A stretch of 21,967 bases of DNA from Pleurotus djamor (taxonomy: Eukaryota > Basidiomycota > Agaricomycetes > Agaricales > Pleurotaceae), in assembly GCA_029747585.1 (NCBI GenBank), contig JAPEVF010000750.1, forward strand, positions 1-21,967. Direction: 5' to 3'. A model generated the notes under the pieces. That model made no database searches, had not been told where the DNA came from, and saw only the letters and a list, made by a program, of their open reading frames with translations. Positions 10,201 through 19,506 of this stretch are shown one piece after another. Both the position numbers and the translations under genes were made by a program. How positions within the stretch are numbered: the stretch's first letter is position 1; each line of letters begins with the position of its first letter.

Positions 10201-10763
10201 CTACTCCTCCCTCAGATCTNGAAACTGAGGCTTCTTCTTCAGCGCCGCGATCATTCGCTTGGGAGGCTCGACTATGTCTATGCCCCTCTCAGGCACGTTT
10301 CCCTGTTTTGTTTTGGTAGCGTCCCGGGGAGCTTTCTCATCGACTCCTTTCAATTTCCGCCTCACAACCTCCAGCTCTTCCAATGCTTCAAGACGAACTT
10401 TCTTCTCTTCCTCCGATATCTTCAATTGTTCATTTTTGGCGATGCGAACCTCCTCTTTCATCGCCATCACCTCCTTGGTCAAAGCTCTGACCTTCTTCTC
10501 CGCTGCGTCAGCTCGCTCCGTCTCTTTGACTCGTTTAGCATCCGATTGATTTAGGGAGGTCATGAGCGTTTCGTTCAATTCGGAGAGCTGACGGATGATA
10601 GAGATTGCAGAAGTGATGGACTGGGACTCGTTTATCGTAGCGACACGTCCTTGCGAAGGCGCGGAAGCATAGGTTATGGTCATGGCCAGGAATTCAAACT
10701 GCTGCAACTCCCAAAGGGTACGCGTGCGTAATGTTTGACTCTCCCCTAGAATATCGAATTCGG
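10201..10763 (-). CDS. Short coiled-coil protein, paralog 1 (partial or truncated)
   Basis: An open frame of 186 residues starting after a probable intron (acceptor at 10764). It reads EFDILGESQTLRTRTLWELQ, then the block SAISIIRQLSELNETLM, then charged heptad-rich helix with KVRALTKEVMAMKEEVR, and a basic tail that crosses an N at 10220. SELNETLM and the upstream LRTRTLWELQQFE match the long paralog at 11326-13786 (RRFSELNETLM, VHECVLRDLQVFK), so the two are related. The first in-frame ATG is at 10683, but homology extends upstream of it, and the exon before the intron at 10764-10817 has no ATG before an in-frame stop. It is therefore either a gene with an unresolved first exon or a 5'-truncated duplicate. 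No enzymatic domain; function unknown. Confidence 0.5.
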
Positions 10764-11325
10764 CTGTGTCTCAAAGTGAACACCCTTCAGTTGTGAAATA
10801 TTTCAGAATAAGCTCACCGGGTGCCTGCGTTGGTAGCGATGACTCTTGTCGCGTCGTGTTTGAAGCTTGAAGCAAAGGACTTCGCGTCAAAATATAACTC
10901 GGGGGAATGAAACTTCGCTTCGGTTACACTGCGGCCAGATCGTAGGAGGTGTATTAACGGTCGAATGGTGGTTGGGTGTTGAGGAGAGCTGATAGACGCC
11001 CCGCAAAGAATGTAACAGGTTCAGACCAGGGTCTATGTATTTTTGGACTGGTCGAGACTTCCGAGCATTTTGTGGCAACTGACTCAATTGGGTTTACTCT
11101 ACACGAAAAAAAGTTACACATCCATGGCATTGAAGGTAGGCCGCAGTTCCGATGTCATCAATTCATCATTGAGCCACCACACGCGCCGTTGACGAAGGAT
11201 GTTCAGATCCCATCGGAAGCATTGATATTGATATGGACTGCTGCGAGGGCGTGATTGTCGAAGACGAAGTTGACAGCGAGTTTGCGGCTGCTCCACTACT
11301 TTGGCCACGAGTTTGGTTCGCTCCC
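10764..11325. other. Spacer with a probable intron and leader of coiled-coil paralog 1
   Basis: This 562-bp stretch has no complete gene. At 10764-10817 (minus) lies a well-formed 54-bp intron (donor GTGAGC, acceptor ACACAG). The exon before it is open in two minus-strand frames back to about 10900, one with SYILTRSPLLQASN, another with SPELYFDAKSFASSFKHDA, but neither has an ATG. The remainder shows nothing recognisable. Confidence 0.3.
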
Positions 11326-13786
11326 TCAGCTAGCAAGCTTCTCCAACTTTTTGACAAAAACCACGCCCGACTTGCAAATGTTGGTATACCCAAAAGGAGG
11401 CAGCCGTGTGCTGGTGACTGAGTCCTCATGACGTTCTCCATGACGCGGATGATACCCGATGCTTCGAGGTCCTCTGCCGTCATCTGGGTGTAGTCTTCAA
11501 GAGTCTTGAAGAGGGCTTTCATGCCGGGCACGTCCTATGTGATAGGTAAGGTGGGTTGGTTCAAAGACATCATGAGAGAAGGGGTCCGAACCTGACCTTT
11601 TCTTGTAACGGATGCGCGGGATCGAGGAATTTCGTTTCGAGGAGCTTTTTCCACTGCGTGACATTATGTGCGCTCGAGCTACTTTCCAAGCCTGGGGAAC
11701 CTGGAGGGTTCATGTATATATGTCAGAGACGAAAAGGAAAGAGGGCATCGATCTTACCTCCAAGCGGTCTATCGTCAACGACAGGAGGAGAGTCCCGGGG
11801 ATGGGGGCTAGCTGGAGTGGGAGTAATACCACTTGAGCTAACACCATCCACGTTCGGCGACGTCAACACTTCTTCACAAGATGGTGTCGAATTCGCCCGA
11901 ATGGTCCTGTGTTTCTTCGCCGTGTCCATCCTCCCGTCCTCCTCTGCCTCTTCCAAAGCACGCTTCCGTTTCTTCAAGCACTCCTTCTCCTCCCAAACCT
12001 CCGAGTTCAGCAAGATCCTTTCCTTCTCCAGCAGCGCCCTCTCCTTCTTCAAATACTCCTGGATCGCCGCTCGCTCTTGTTCGAGCTCACGTCGGACGCG
12101 ATCCTCTGTGGTTTTGTTGAATTCCTGGAGGATGTCCTCACGTTCGCGAAGACTCCGTATCCTGGCTTCTTCCGCCTTTTCGAGCCTTGAGCGAGTGGCC
12201 TTTTCCTCTGTCAACCTAGCTCGGATCTGCTCCTTCTCCACATGGAGCTTCCCGCAGGTGTCCTGCGCTTTCTCCAACTTCCTCTTCACATCGTCAAGAG
12301 AGCTCTCAAACTTGCGCTGAGACTCCGTGCTCTCATCCACCTGCTTTCGCAAACGTTCCTTCCATTCGTTCTCTAACCCAACCTGAGCTTCCTTCTCTTT
12401 TGCCCCCACTGCTACCATCTCCGCCTTGAGCTCGTCGACCATCTTCTCGACGGCATCCTTCTCCTCAACCAGCACCGCTACCCGTCGCGCTAGTTCCTCC
12501 TTTGCCTGCGCAGCTTCATCAGCTCGCTGCGTTGCCCGCGTCAAGGGTCCCATTAGGGTCTCGTTCAGCTCGGAGAACCGTCGTTGTATTGCTGCGATGG
12601 ATTGGATTTCGTCAACGACGATGGGATTTGTGGAGGAGCCGGCGGTAGGAATGGAGGCTGTGGAGGTGGAAGGGTCAAGGGTGCTGGTGTTGGTGCTGGT
12701 GCGGGAAGGAACAGGATCGGGGTCGGTTTGTATGGAGGTGTCGGTTGCGGTGGGTTTCTGTGTTTGGTTGTCTTTGAAAACTTGAAGATCCCTCAAGACA
12801 CATTCATGAACGGCTCTGAGGTCAATGAGCTGCTTCCCGAGTTCGTCTTTCTCTTTTCTCATAACCTACAAAGAGTCGTTAGTACAAACAGAGCTCATCG
12901 CACGACAGATACTGGGTCGTTGAAGAGGAGGGCGAGGAGGAAAGAGAAGACTAACCTGCAGCGTCATATCCGCAATGTTCTTCTGCCCATTCAACCTTGC
13001 TTTCGTTGCGATCCACTGATCCCCTTTCTCCTGCCACTCCTTCAACCTGAACTGCTCCTCCATCTCCAGAATCCGAATCTGGGCGTCGCGCTTCTTCAAC
13101 GTCTCCTCCACATCTCGGTTGTTCTTGTCTAGGTCACGAACTTCGGCCTTGAGGGATTTCTTCCGAGCAACGAGCGATGCAATGAACGACTCGAGGAGCT
13201 CGAAGTGCGTGGAGATGGTCTTCATCGACGCGTTCGGTCCTTTCCCATCCTCTTCCTGCATGAAGTCTTCGTCATCAACGCTATCATCGTCGTCGCTGGA
13301 ATCGTTGCTACTCCCGGTGCGCCTCTTCCCGCTCATTCCCGCGACCTGTTCCAAATCAAACACATATTGCAAGATCTTCTCTCGTTCCTTCTCCCGAGAG
13401 TCTTTCTCCCTAGTCTGAACGCCCTTTCTGTAACCAAGCTCCTTCTTCAAGCGCGCTACTTCTTTGTTCTGCTTGTCTAGAGACGCGAGCAGGGAAGCGA
13501 TCTCCTTTTTGAGAGGAGGTGGCGAATTGGTAGTGGGTTTGTGTGGGGACAACGATGAAGATGATAGGCGAGGAAGTGGTGGTGTCGATCGTAGCGGCGG
13601 AGGTTGCGGTGTGGAAGATTGGACATCGTGTGTTGCTTGGGGAGCATTGGTTGTGGCTGGGGCGTCGGTAGAAGGTAAATGCTGTGTCGAAGCGCTTGGA
13701 TTTGGCGCAGGTGACGAAGTTGCAGGTTCTTCGTAGAAGTAGGATGGGTGCCCGAGCTCTCGTTTGGGATGGACGTCAGTCGACAT
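11326..13786 (-). CDS. Long coiled-coil protein with C-terminal TFIIS-N-like helical domain, paralog 2
   Basis: Five exons (complement of 13786-12956, 12865-11758, 11700-11597, 11534-11433, 11370-11326) give 729 residues. Residues 1-92 are Pro/Ser/Thr-rich and disordered. Coiled coil follows at 93-150, broken by basic KRR and a strongly acidic patch (about 158-180), then more coiled coil at 190-310. A Thr/Ser linker precedes the block SIAAIQRRFSELNETLM (about 366-382) and a long coiled coil rich in Glu/Lys/Arg, including YLKKERALLEKERILL. After a second disordered linker comes a compact helical end: VTQWKKLLETKFLDPAHPLQ, MKALFKTLEDYTQMTAEDLE, ASGIIRVMEN, FVKKLEKLAS. That end resembles the TFIIS N-terminal (LW) fold of transcription-related proteins; the assignment is by eye. 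Acidic and basic patches suggest a nuclear protein (inference). The last intron (11371-11432, donor GTCATG) removes an apparent frame break. Two other minus-strand genes here are related. Confidence 0.78.
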
Positions 13787-14509
13787 CGTCAGAGCTTGAG
13801 GTCGATGTTAGTCCAAGGACCATCCAGTCGGTGGATGGATGGGGAAGAACGATAGTCGTGGTGGATGCTAGACCCAAGTATCAGTGTGGGAGACTTCCCA
13901 TGCATGAGAACGGAGGGCCGGATCTGGCGTTACGATCAAAATCTCCAATATGGAGACAAGGCGAATTACTATATTCGGCATGTTGTAGGTCCATGATGGT
14001 CCCTCAAGCATGTTTGTGGCACCCCAATGTCTCAGCTGGACTGGGAGAAACGTTCAAGAGAGGACGAGTAGGAAGAACTGCGAGTATACTTACATACAGT
14101 ATAAGCAATAGAGTGTCAAATCGCGATGGCTTCGGAAACGCGGATGGATTAGAGGGAAATGTGGATGGACTGGCGTCCTAATTCCTCGATGGCTTTAGAG
14201 GAAAGGTCGGGGACGAAAGGAGTCCGCTAGCCTGGGTCATGCTAGTACCAAGCGCAAGCCAAGTTGCACCTCGGACGTTGAAGGCAGGATGACATCTGGC
14301 AAGCGAACCTCGACGTTAAGCTGCGACGGATAGGTAATATGACTGCACTCACCACGATAGCTAGCCGTGCAGGTCCATAGCCTCAGCCGTGTCGTTTGTA
14401 CGCTCCTGCTGATCTTGCTCATGAGCATAAATCGAGGTCGAGAAANAAGAGGCACGCACAAGGGCTGAGATCTGAGATTTTGGGGTGACAACGTTTTCAT
14501 GATAGTTCT

Positions 14510-14605
14510 ACGCGTTCAGCGCGTGAGTGAGAGTGCGGGTAGTTCAATATGTCGAGTTCTTACTTGATCCGTTTGAGTAGACGAAGGAAACGCGTCCAAA
14601 CGCGT
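14510..14605. promoter_or_regulatory. Cluster of three ACGCGT (MCB-type) hexamers
   Basis: ACGCGT occurs at 14510-14515, 14590-14595 and 14600-14605. This is the core of the MluI cell-cycle box bound by MBF in yeasts. No gene starts next to it, so a role is only a suggestion. Confidence 0.25.
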
Positions 14606-15020
14606 AAAAAGAGCAAACACTGACAACAATGGCCAAGGGTTCCATCCCAACTCAACCAGCTTTTGTGCGTGCCTAAGAATGCAGATAAGCTTTGTCTGAT
14701 TAGAGCAAGGTCTTGCTCACATACGGAAGTTACTCTATATTCCAATGCGACCATTTAAGCATGGATTCTCCTACCAGCTGTTCTGAGAGCCTACAGAGTC
14801 TCCTCCGACTCTCCAAATGACTCCGAATGCATCATGAGGGAAGCTGGCGTATCAGCTTCGTGAGTTTGAAGGGACTTTCGCGTTCATAAGATGGCACCAC
14901 GATGCAAAAGGAAATAAAAGTCAATATCGCCGAAGCAATCATGGAAAGCAGCTGCAAAGGAAGGGAGGGACAGAAGTCAAACAGAAGTTCGTCAGACGAA
15001 AACATGGCATGATTCTGACC

Positions 15021-15040
15021 GTGCGAATTTGTATTCGCAC
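15021..15040. repeat. Perfect inverted repeat, 8-bp arms
   Basis: GTGCGAAT, a 4-base spacer, then ATTCGCAC. It lies about 430 bp upstream of the P450 start and could bind a dimeric regulator or form a small hairpin. Confidence 0.5.
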
Positions 15041-15295
15041 AGTCACAACGTGGATGAAGGGCAGTGGTTCGGTTTTGGCGTTCGGCTCATTTTCATTGCA
15101 TTTTCTTGCTCTTGACCATCGTATCACGTTAAAATGGTTATTTTCCGACCTCGTACATTAAAACCTCACACTCCTCCGTCTTGGGCTTCAAGCCCTCCCT
15201 TGGGAAATGCTGATTCTCCCGACACCCAGACACCTCCTGCTTGAGCTTCTTGCGTCAACTTGTCAAGCTCCGAGCTCTGTGGCTGCCTTCGCCGA

Positions 15296-15301
15296 TATAA
15301 A
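15296..15301 (+). promoter_or_regulatory. TATA box of the P450 gene
   Basis: TATAAA lies 168 bp before the ATG at 15469, with CT-rich text between (CGTCCGCCGCCCTTGCCCCA). It is one of few clear TATA boxes in the window and would fit an inducible gene. Confidence 0.4.
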
Positions 15302-15468
15302 CTCATGTCTAGTCGATTATGGCACCTATACTCCAGCTAGTCGCTTTCCTGTATGAACCGGCCAATCGAGTGACATTCATTTCACACACCGTCCGCCGCC
15401 CTTGCCCCACAGAAATCTTATTAAAGCTACGACATCTGTCCTCCTAAGCTGCCATCTCCCATCTGTTA

Positions 15469-17638
15469 ATGGCCTCCCTTATCACGCTCGCGACTACGAT
15501 TTTCTTGGCTGCACTTCTCAGATGGTTTGCTCGGGTACGCCGCCCATACCCGCCTGGTCCGTCTGGATATCCTCTCATCGGGAACTTGCTCGATGCGCCG
15601 ACCCAACGACAATGGGTGAAATACTGGCAGTGGGCTTCGGATTATAGTTAAGTATTGGCTGGCTTTTAACTAGCTTTTACTTGTGAATAGCCGTTGAAAA
15701 ATCAACCTATATCTAGGTACGGATGTACTATACTTAAACGTACTCGGCCAGCCGATCATCGTCTTGAGCTCGGTTGCAAGTGCAACCGAACTTCTGAACC
15801 GAAGATCAGCCCTAACATCAAGTAGGCCCCTCGGCACCATGTTGTACAAATTGTACGTCGTCTGGAGCTTAACCGCCCTTCGATCCCATGTCTAACGAGG
15901 TTAGGATGGGCTGGGACTGGAATTTGGCTCTCACACCATACGGCGATGTTTGGCGGGCTCGTCGAAGAGTGTTCTGGCAGGAGTTTAACCGATCGCAAGC
16001 GGTCTACCATCATCCCATCCAAATCAAGCATTCTCACCGATTTCTACGTCGTCTCCTCGCTACACCGAGCGATTTCTACAAGCATGTCCGCTAGTACGTT
16101 CGCGGTGTTTTATTATCAAGCGTGAATCATGAATAGCTACTAACCATCTACCACAGCTCCACCGCTGCAGCTATCATCGAGTCCACATATGGCCTGGAAG
16201 TTGAACTCCACAACGATCCCCACATTGCTCGCTCTGAAGTCGGTATCGAGCATTTCGACAACGCTGTTGTCCATGGTGCCTTCCTCGTGGATACATTTCC
16301 CTTCCTTCAATACATCCCGCGATGGTTCCCTGGCGCCGGCTTTCGGAAGTTCGCAGATCTCGCGTACAAAGATACGATGTTGATGATAAACACGCCGTTC
16401 GACGAAGCCGTAAAACTTCATGTGAGTTTCTCTTTTGTATTGTGACAAGATCAAGGCACTGATTACTCCCTCTTACGAAACCCGTTTCTATCTGACTATC
16501 TAACAGAACAAGGGCGAGATCAGCGTCGTATCACGCGCTCTATCGAGAGCAGTTAAAGCCCCCGAAAATGCGAGCCATGAGAAAACTGTGAAAGATGTTG
16601 CCGCGATGGCTTATGCAGGTTAGTGCGGCGGTAGAAAAGAAAGTTCCACACAAGCTGAATGAAATTACTAGCTGGTGTTGATACGACCCAGTCGCCTCTT
16701 CTAGCCTTCTTCGCGGCGATGACCCTCTTCCCCGATGTTCAACGGAAGGCTCAAAAAGAAGTCGACTTTGTGCTTGGAGAAGACCCAGACTCCCGGCTTC
16801 CGACATTTAATGACCTTCCTTCCCTGGTATACACTCAGGCGGTCGTTTGGGAGCTTCTGAGGCACGCGGTTTCATTTTTCCACCGTTGGATCAAATTGAA
16901 CTTTGATTGTTAGGTGGCAACCGGCTCTACCCCTCGGTATGATATCTTAAAAACTCTTCGCTACCTTGGAACTGATTCACATTGTCTGAAACCAGGATTC
17001 TTTCATCTTTCAACGGAGGACGATGTCTATAACGGCTACCATCTCCCAAAGGGGAGTATCGTATGCTGTAACGTTTGGTGCGTTCTTTTCTCCAGCCTCT
17101 AGAGCACACTCTGGCTTGCTCACGTCTTCCCTGTCAATGCTTATGTAGGTCCATCTTTCGTGACCCAGAGATATTCCCAAACCCAGAGAGGTTCATACCC
17201 GAGCGATTCATCGATGAGTCCGGTCAGCTAAATAAGGAACTCATCGAAATCGTTGAGCTAGGCTTCGGTTTCGGTCGACGGTGAGCACTGCTCGCATCGT
17301 CTAACGTATGTTCAGGCGTCGTTGATCGTCTTGGCCTTTCGTAGCAAATGCCCTGGGAGGTACTTCGCATGGGATTCCGTATGGATCTTCATGGTATCGA
17401 CGCTCTGCGTATTTGATATCCAACCTGCGAAGGACGAGTTCGGGGAAGATATCATCCCAGAGATTGAATTGGAGCCGATTCTTATCACGTAGGTCTTGAT
17501 TTCTGATTTCGAAACCGAATGGAGAAATTTTCAACTCATCTGATCATACCGTCCAGGAAACTACGCCCGTTCAAATGCTCAGTTACCCCGCGGTCTGAGC
17601 ATAGCACAAAATTGATTTCGAACCAGGTCGACGATTGA
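15469..17638 (+). CDS. Cytochrome P450 monooxygenase (membrane-anchored, CYP64-like)
   Basis: Eleven exons (15469-15646, 15717-15852, 15905-16093, 16157-16421, 16507-16618, 16672-16861, 16914-16936, 16996-17077, 17149-17280, 17345-17488, 17557-17638) join to 510 residues, the usual length of a fungal microsomal P450. Seen in order: N-terminal anchor MASLITLATTIFLAALLRWF, hinge YPPGPSGYPLIGN, WNLALTPYGDVWRARRRVF (C-helix), I-helix AGVDTTQS (about 294-301), the ExxR motif ELLR (354-357), PERF (404-407) and the heme-binding loop FGFGRRKCPGR with Cys438. All catalytic elements are present, so it should be active: NADPH-P450-reductase-dependent oxygen insertion at the ER. The closest remembered style is the O-methylsterigmatocystin oxidoreductase-like group common in Agaricomycetes; the substrate is unknown. 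Exon 7 is only 23 bp, and intron 6 is GC-AG. No other biosynthetic gene is adjacent. Confidence 0.93.
16862..16913 (+). other. GC-AG intron in the P450
   Basis: The intron separates ELLR from WQPALPLG. Joining CTGAG|GCACGC to GTTAG|GTGGC gives the expected ExxR-W-P sequence. The GT at 16869 would put the next exon out of frame, and an upstream GT at 16842 would remove the ExxR motif. Confidence 0.78.
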
Positions 17639-17874
17639 TGATACGGCAATAAAGATGAGAGATAGCAGTGGTTTTGTAGTACGTAGGCGATATGTACAAC
17701 TCGGGCACGGACAAGAGTAGTCAGCGCTTGAGGCTTGGGGCACCACCCCCTCCCTATACCGACTCCAGAGTCCTCAACCCCNTTTTTTAATCTTTGCTTG
17801 CCGTAGTACCATGAACCACAATCATCCTCTCACGTTCTTCCGGAATCAGAGGTGCTATTCCGTGAAACTGGAAA
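17639..17874. other. Convergent spacer, P450 / F-box-like gene
   Basis: A 236-bp spacer between two converging stops. It holds an N (17782) inside a C-then-T homopolymer junction and nothing else recognisable. Confidence 0.4.
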
Positions 17875-19292
17875 TCATGGCATCAGCATCCGATCATGAT
17901 TCATGAGCCGAGAGGGAGAGTCGGAAAAGGACGAAGGGTTGAGCAGACACGCGAGCGAGAAGCGAGAAGTGTCAACCAAAGAATTTGACACACTCATAAT
18001 CTCAACGTCATCCCGGATATCGTGCCACCAGTGACCAAAAACATCAGGTTGGGGCTGACGAATCTGATAAGGAGGCGAATCTCGTGTAAACCTCTCATCT
18101 ATGATTGGTTCATCGTCGGCTATTCTCGTGATAGTCAGATCTATAACCATGAGCGATGCGATGTCCGCAAAGAGCGAGTCCGTGATAATTTTGGCGGCAA
18201 GTGGTGTTTTGTCTTCGAGCGTAAGGATGCAGATGTACTTGAGCGAAGGGGAAGGGATTCTTTTGGGCGCACTAACTAGCGCTTCAGGAGGATACTATGT
18301 ACATTCCCGGATTCAAACGAAAACAATTGAGTGGGGTTCAATCGCACAAACGAGAAAACTTACGCCCATACCCATTACGAATACACGGAGGTACTCCAGT
18401 TTCTCGAGGCGCGAGAAAGAAGGATGAGTTAATTGACCGTAGTAGACTCCAACGCTTATGAAGCGAATGTTTGAATACAGATCATCATGTGGTGCAGGTT
18501 CATGAAAGCGAACTTGATCGTCCAGAGCTTCAAGCTTGGGTGATGCCTTCAAAATTACTCCCCATGAGGTTGGGGGTCCAGAGTATAGGCGAAGGTTTGG
18601 TAGGTGCAAGTTGGTATCTGGCTCAGGTATGCCGCCCGCCTCCATGTAGACAACAGCAGCACGGAGGGTTGGATGTCGTTGCAGTACTGAGAAGGCGGCG
18701 GCGAAAGACCGGGAACCAATGGTAATATGTGTCAGGGAAATGAAGTGCGGGATGGTTATCCAAAGAGTTGAGGTGCTTTGACCAACATGAAGTGATTCGA
18801 TGAACAGATGTTTGAGATTTGTGAAGTACGGGAGCAGTCTCTGCACCCCTTCCAAAGCTGCGTGGGGTGGGTCGCGAACTGAGTCCAATGGCTCGTGGTG
18901 TATATAGAGTGCTTTAACGCGACGCGCCAGATGTACCCCATCGGTGCTGGAGAAAAATGACTGGAGGAGGGGTGCTCGACTGATAGGGACGGAGATCCAT
19001 GGGGTGATCGGAAACTTCTCTTGTAAATTTCGCAAGGGTTCAGGGTCAAGATCCGGCACGATCACAAGACCTTCGTAGAGAGATTGGACTGCAAGAGAAT
19101 GTACCGATCGTGAAACGTAAAGAAGAGGGAGCAAGAGACGTCGGTCTTGGCTCCCAACCTCATCGGAAACAACGAACCGAGATATTTCAGGCGGGAACGG
19201 AAAGTCTAAACGCGCCGTGAGTTGAGTACAGAACGAAGAGGAGGGGAATAGTAGTCTGATTTACCGCCATCTAATCGCTGATGGTGTGGCAT
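17875..19292 (-). CDS. F-box-like protein with leucine-rich-repeat-like C-terminus
   Basis: Three exons (complement of 19292-19265, 19205-18364, 18294-17875) give 429 residues. The 28-bp first exon encodes MPHHQRLDG; joined to exon 2 it reads FPFPPEISRFVV, then LLLPLLYVSRSVHSLAVQSL and YEGLVI, the pattern of the degenerate F-box of basidiomycete F-box-like proteins (Pro-Pro-Glu-Ile start, VSR, LAxxxLY end). The middle has LRR-like units: RRVKALYIHH, LPYFTNLKHLFIES, ISLTHITIGS, LPNLRLY, LEKLEYLRVFV. The last exon contains YICILTLEDKTPLAAKIITD and ends after a Ser-rich tail. F-box proteins act as substrate adaptors of SCF (cullin-1) ubiquitin ligases, which need NEDD8; that role here is inferred. 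Exon 2 ends at a strong GTAAGT donor, and without that splice the frame stops 17 residues later. Confidence 0.75.
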
Positions 19293-19506
19293 GGTCCACC
19301 CATACCGTATGTCACTATCAAGAAAAAAAAAACAAGCGCCGTAGCCTAAGCGCGCTGTATTTTCCTTTGTGAATAGGAGGAGTCGTTTGCTTCAACGACG
19401 TCGATGTAAGTTGAGAATTATGGAGAGGTCCGTTTCACGCAGCATGGTCGCTACCACGCGAATTGGAAGAAAGATAGAAGCACAGATCGTGACCTTGTCT
19501 GATCTA
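19293..19506. other. Spacer between the F-box-like gene and coiled-coil paralog 3
   Basis: A 214-bp stretch with one A run at 19322-19332 and no reading frame of note. It contains the F-box-like promoter (minus) and the 3' end of the next minus gene. Confidence 0.4.

Larger units (their letters stand above)
13787..15468. other. Gene-poor 1.7-kb spacer
   Basis: Between the start codons of the long coiled-coil gene (minus) and the P450 (plus) I find no convincing gene. Open frames at 14237-14500, 14560-14754 and 14939-15127 (minus) have no recognisable motif, and the first crosses an N at 14446. Minor signals are three ACGCGT hexamers, one inverted repeat and a TATA box near the P450, listed separately. 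Both flanking promoters must lie inside. Confidence 0.5.

Noticed and set aside
9932..10228. 98-residue plus-strand frame as a gene
   Set aside because: It has two ambiguous residues, no known motif, and lies opposite probable minus-strand exons of the YeeE-type gene.
11166..11432. Reading the last exon of coiled-coil paralog 2 on to a stop at 11166, or a frameshift near 11390
   Set aside because: A 62-bp intron at 11371-11432 joins the frame to FVKKLEKLAS with a normal stop, so neither is needed. The donor GTCATG is weak, so this remains to be checked by RNA.
11556..13736. Long plus-strand frames (Ser/Leu-rich) across 11.6-13.7 kb
   Set aside because: They are antisense to the coiled-coil gene; Glu/Lys/Arg-rich codons give open complementary frames full of Ser, Leu and Phe.
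13684..14181. 165-residue plus-strand frame before the spacer
   Set aside because: It overlaps the N-terminus of the long coiled-coil gene antisense and shows no motif or splice context.
14237..15127. Minus-strand frames in the spacer as small genes
   Set aside because: No recognisable domain, no consistent splicing between them, and one crosses an N.
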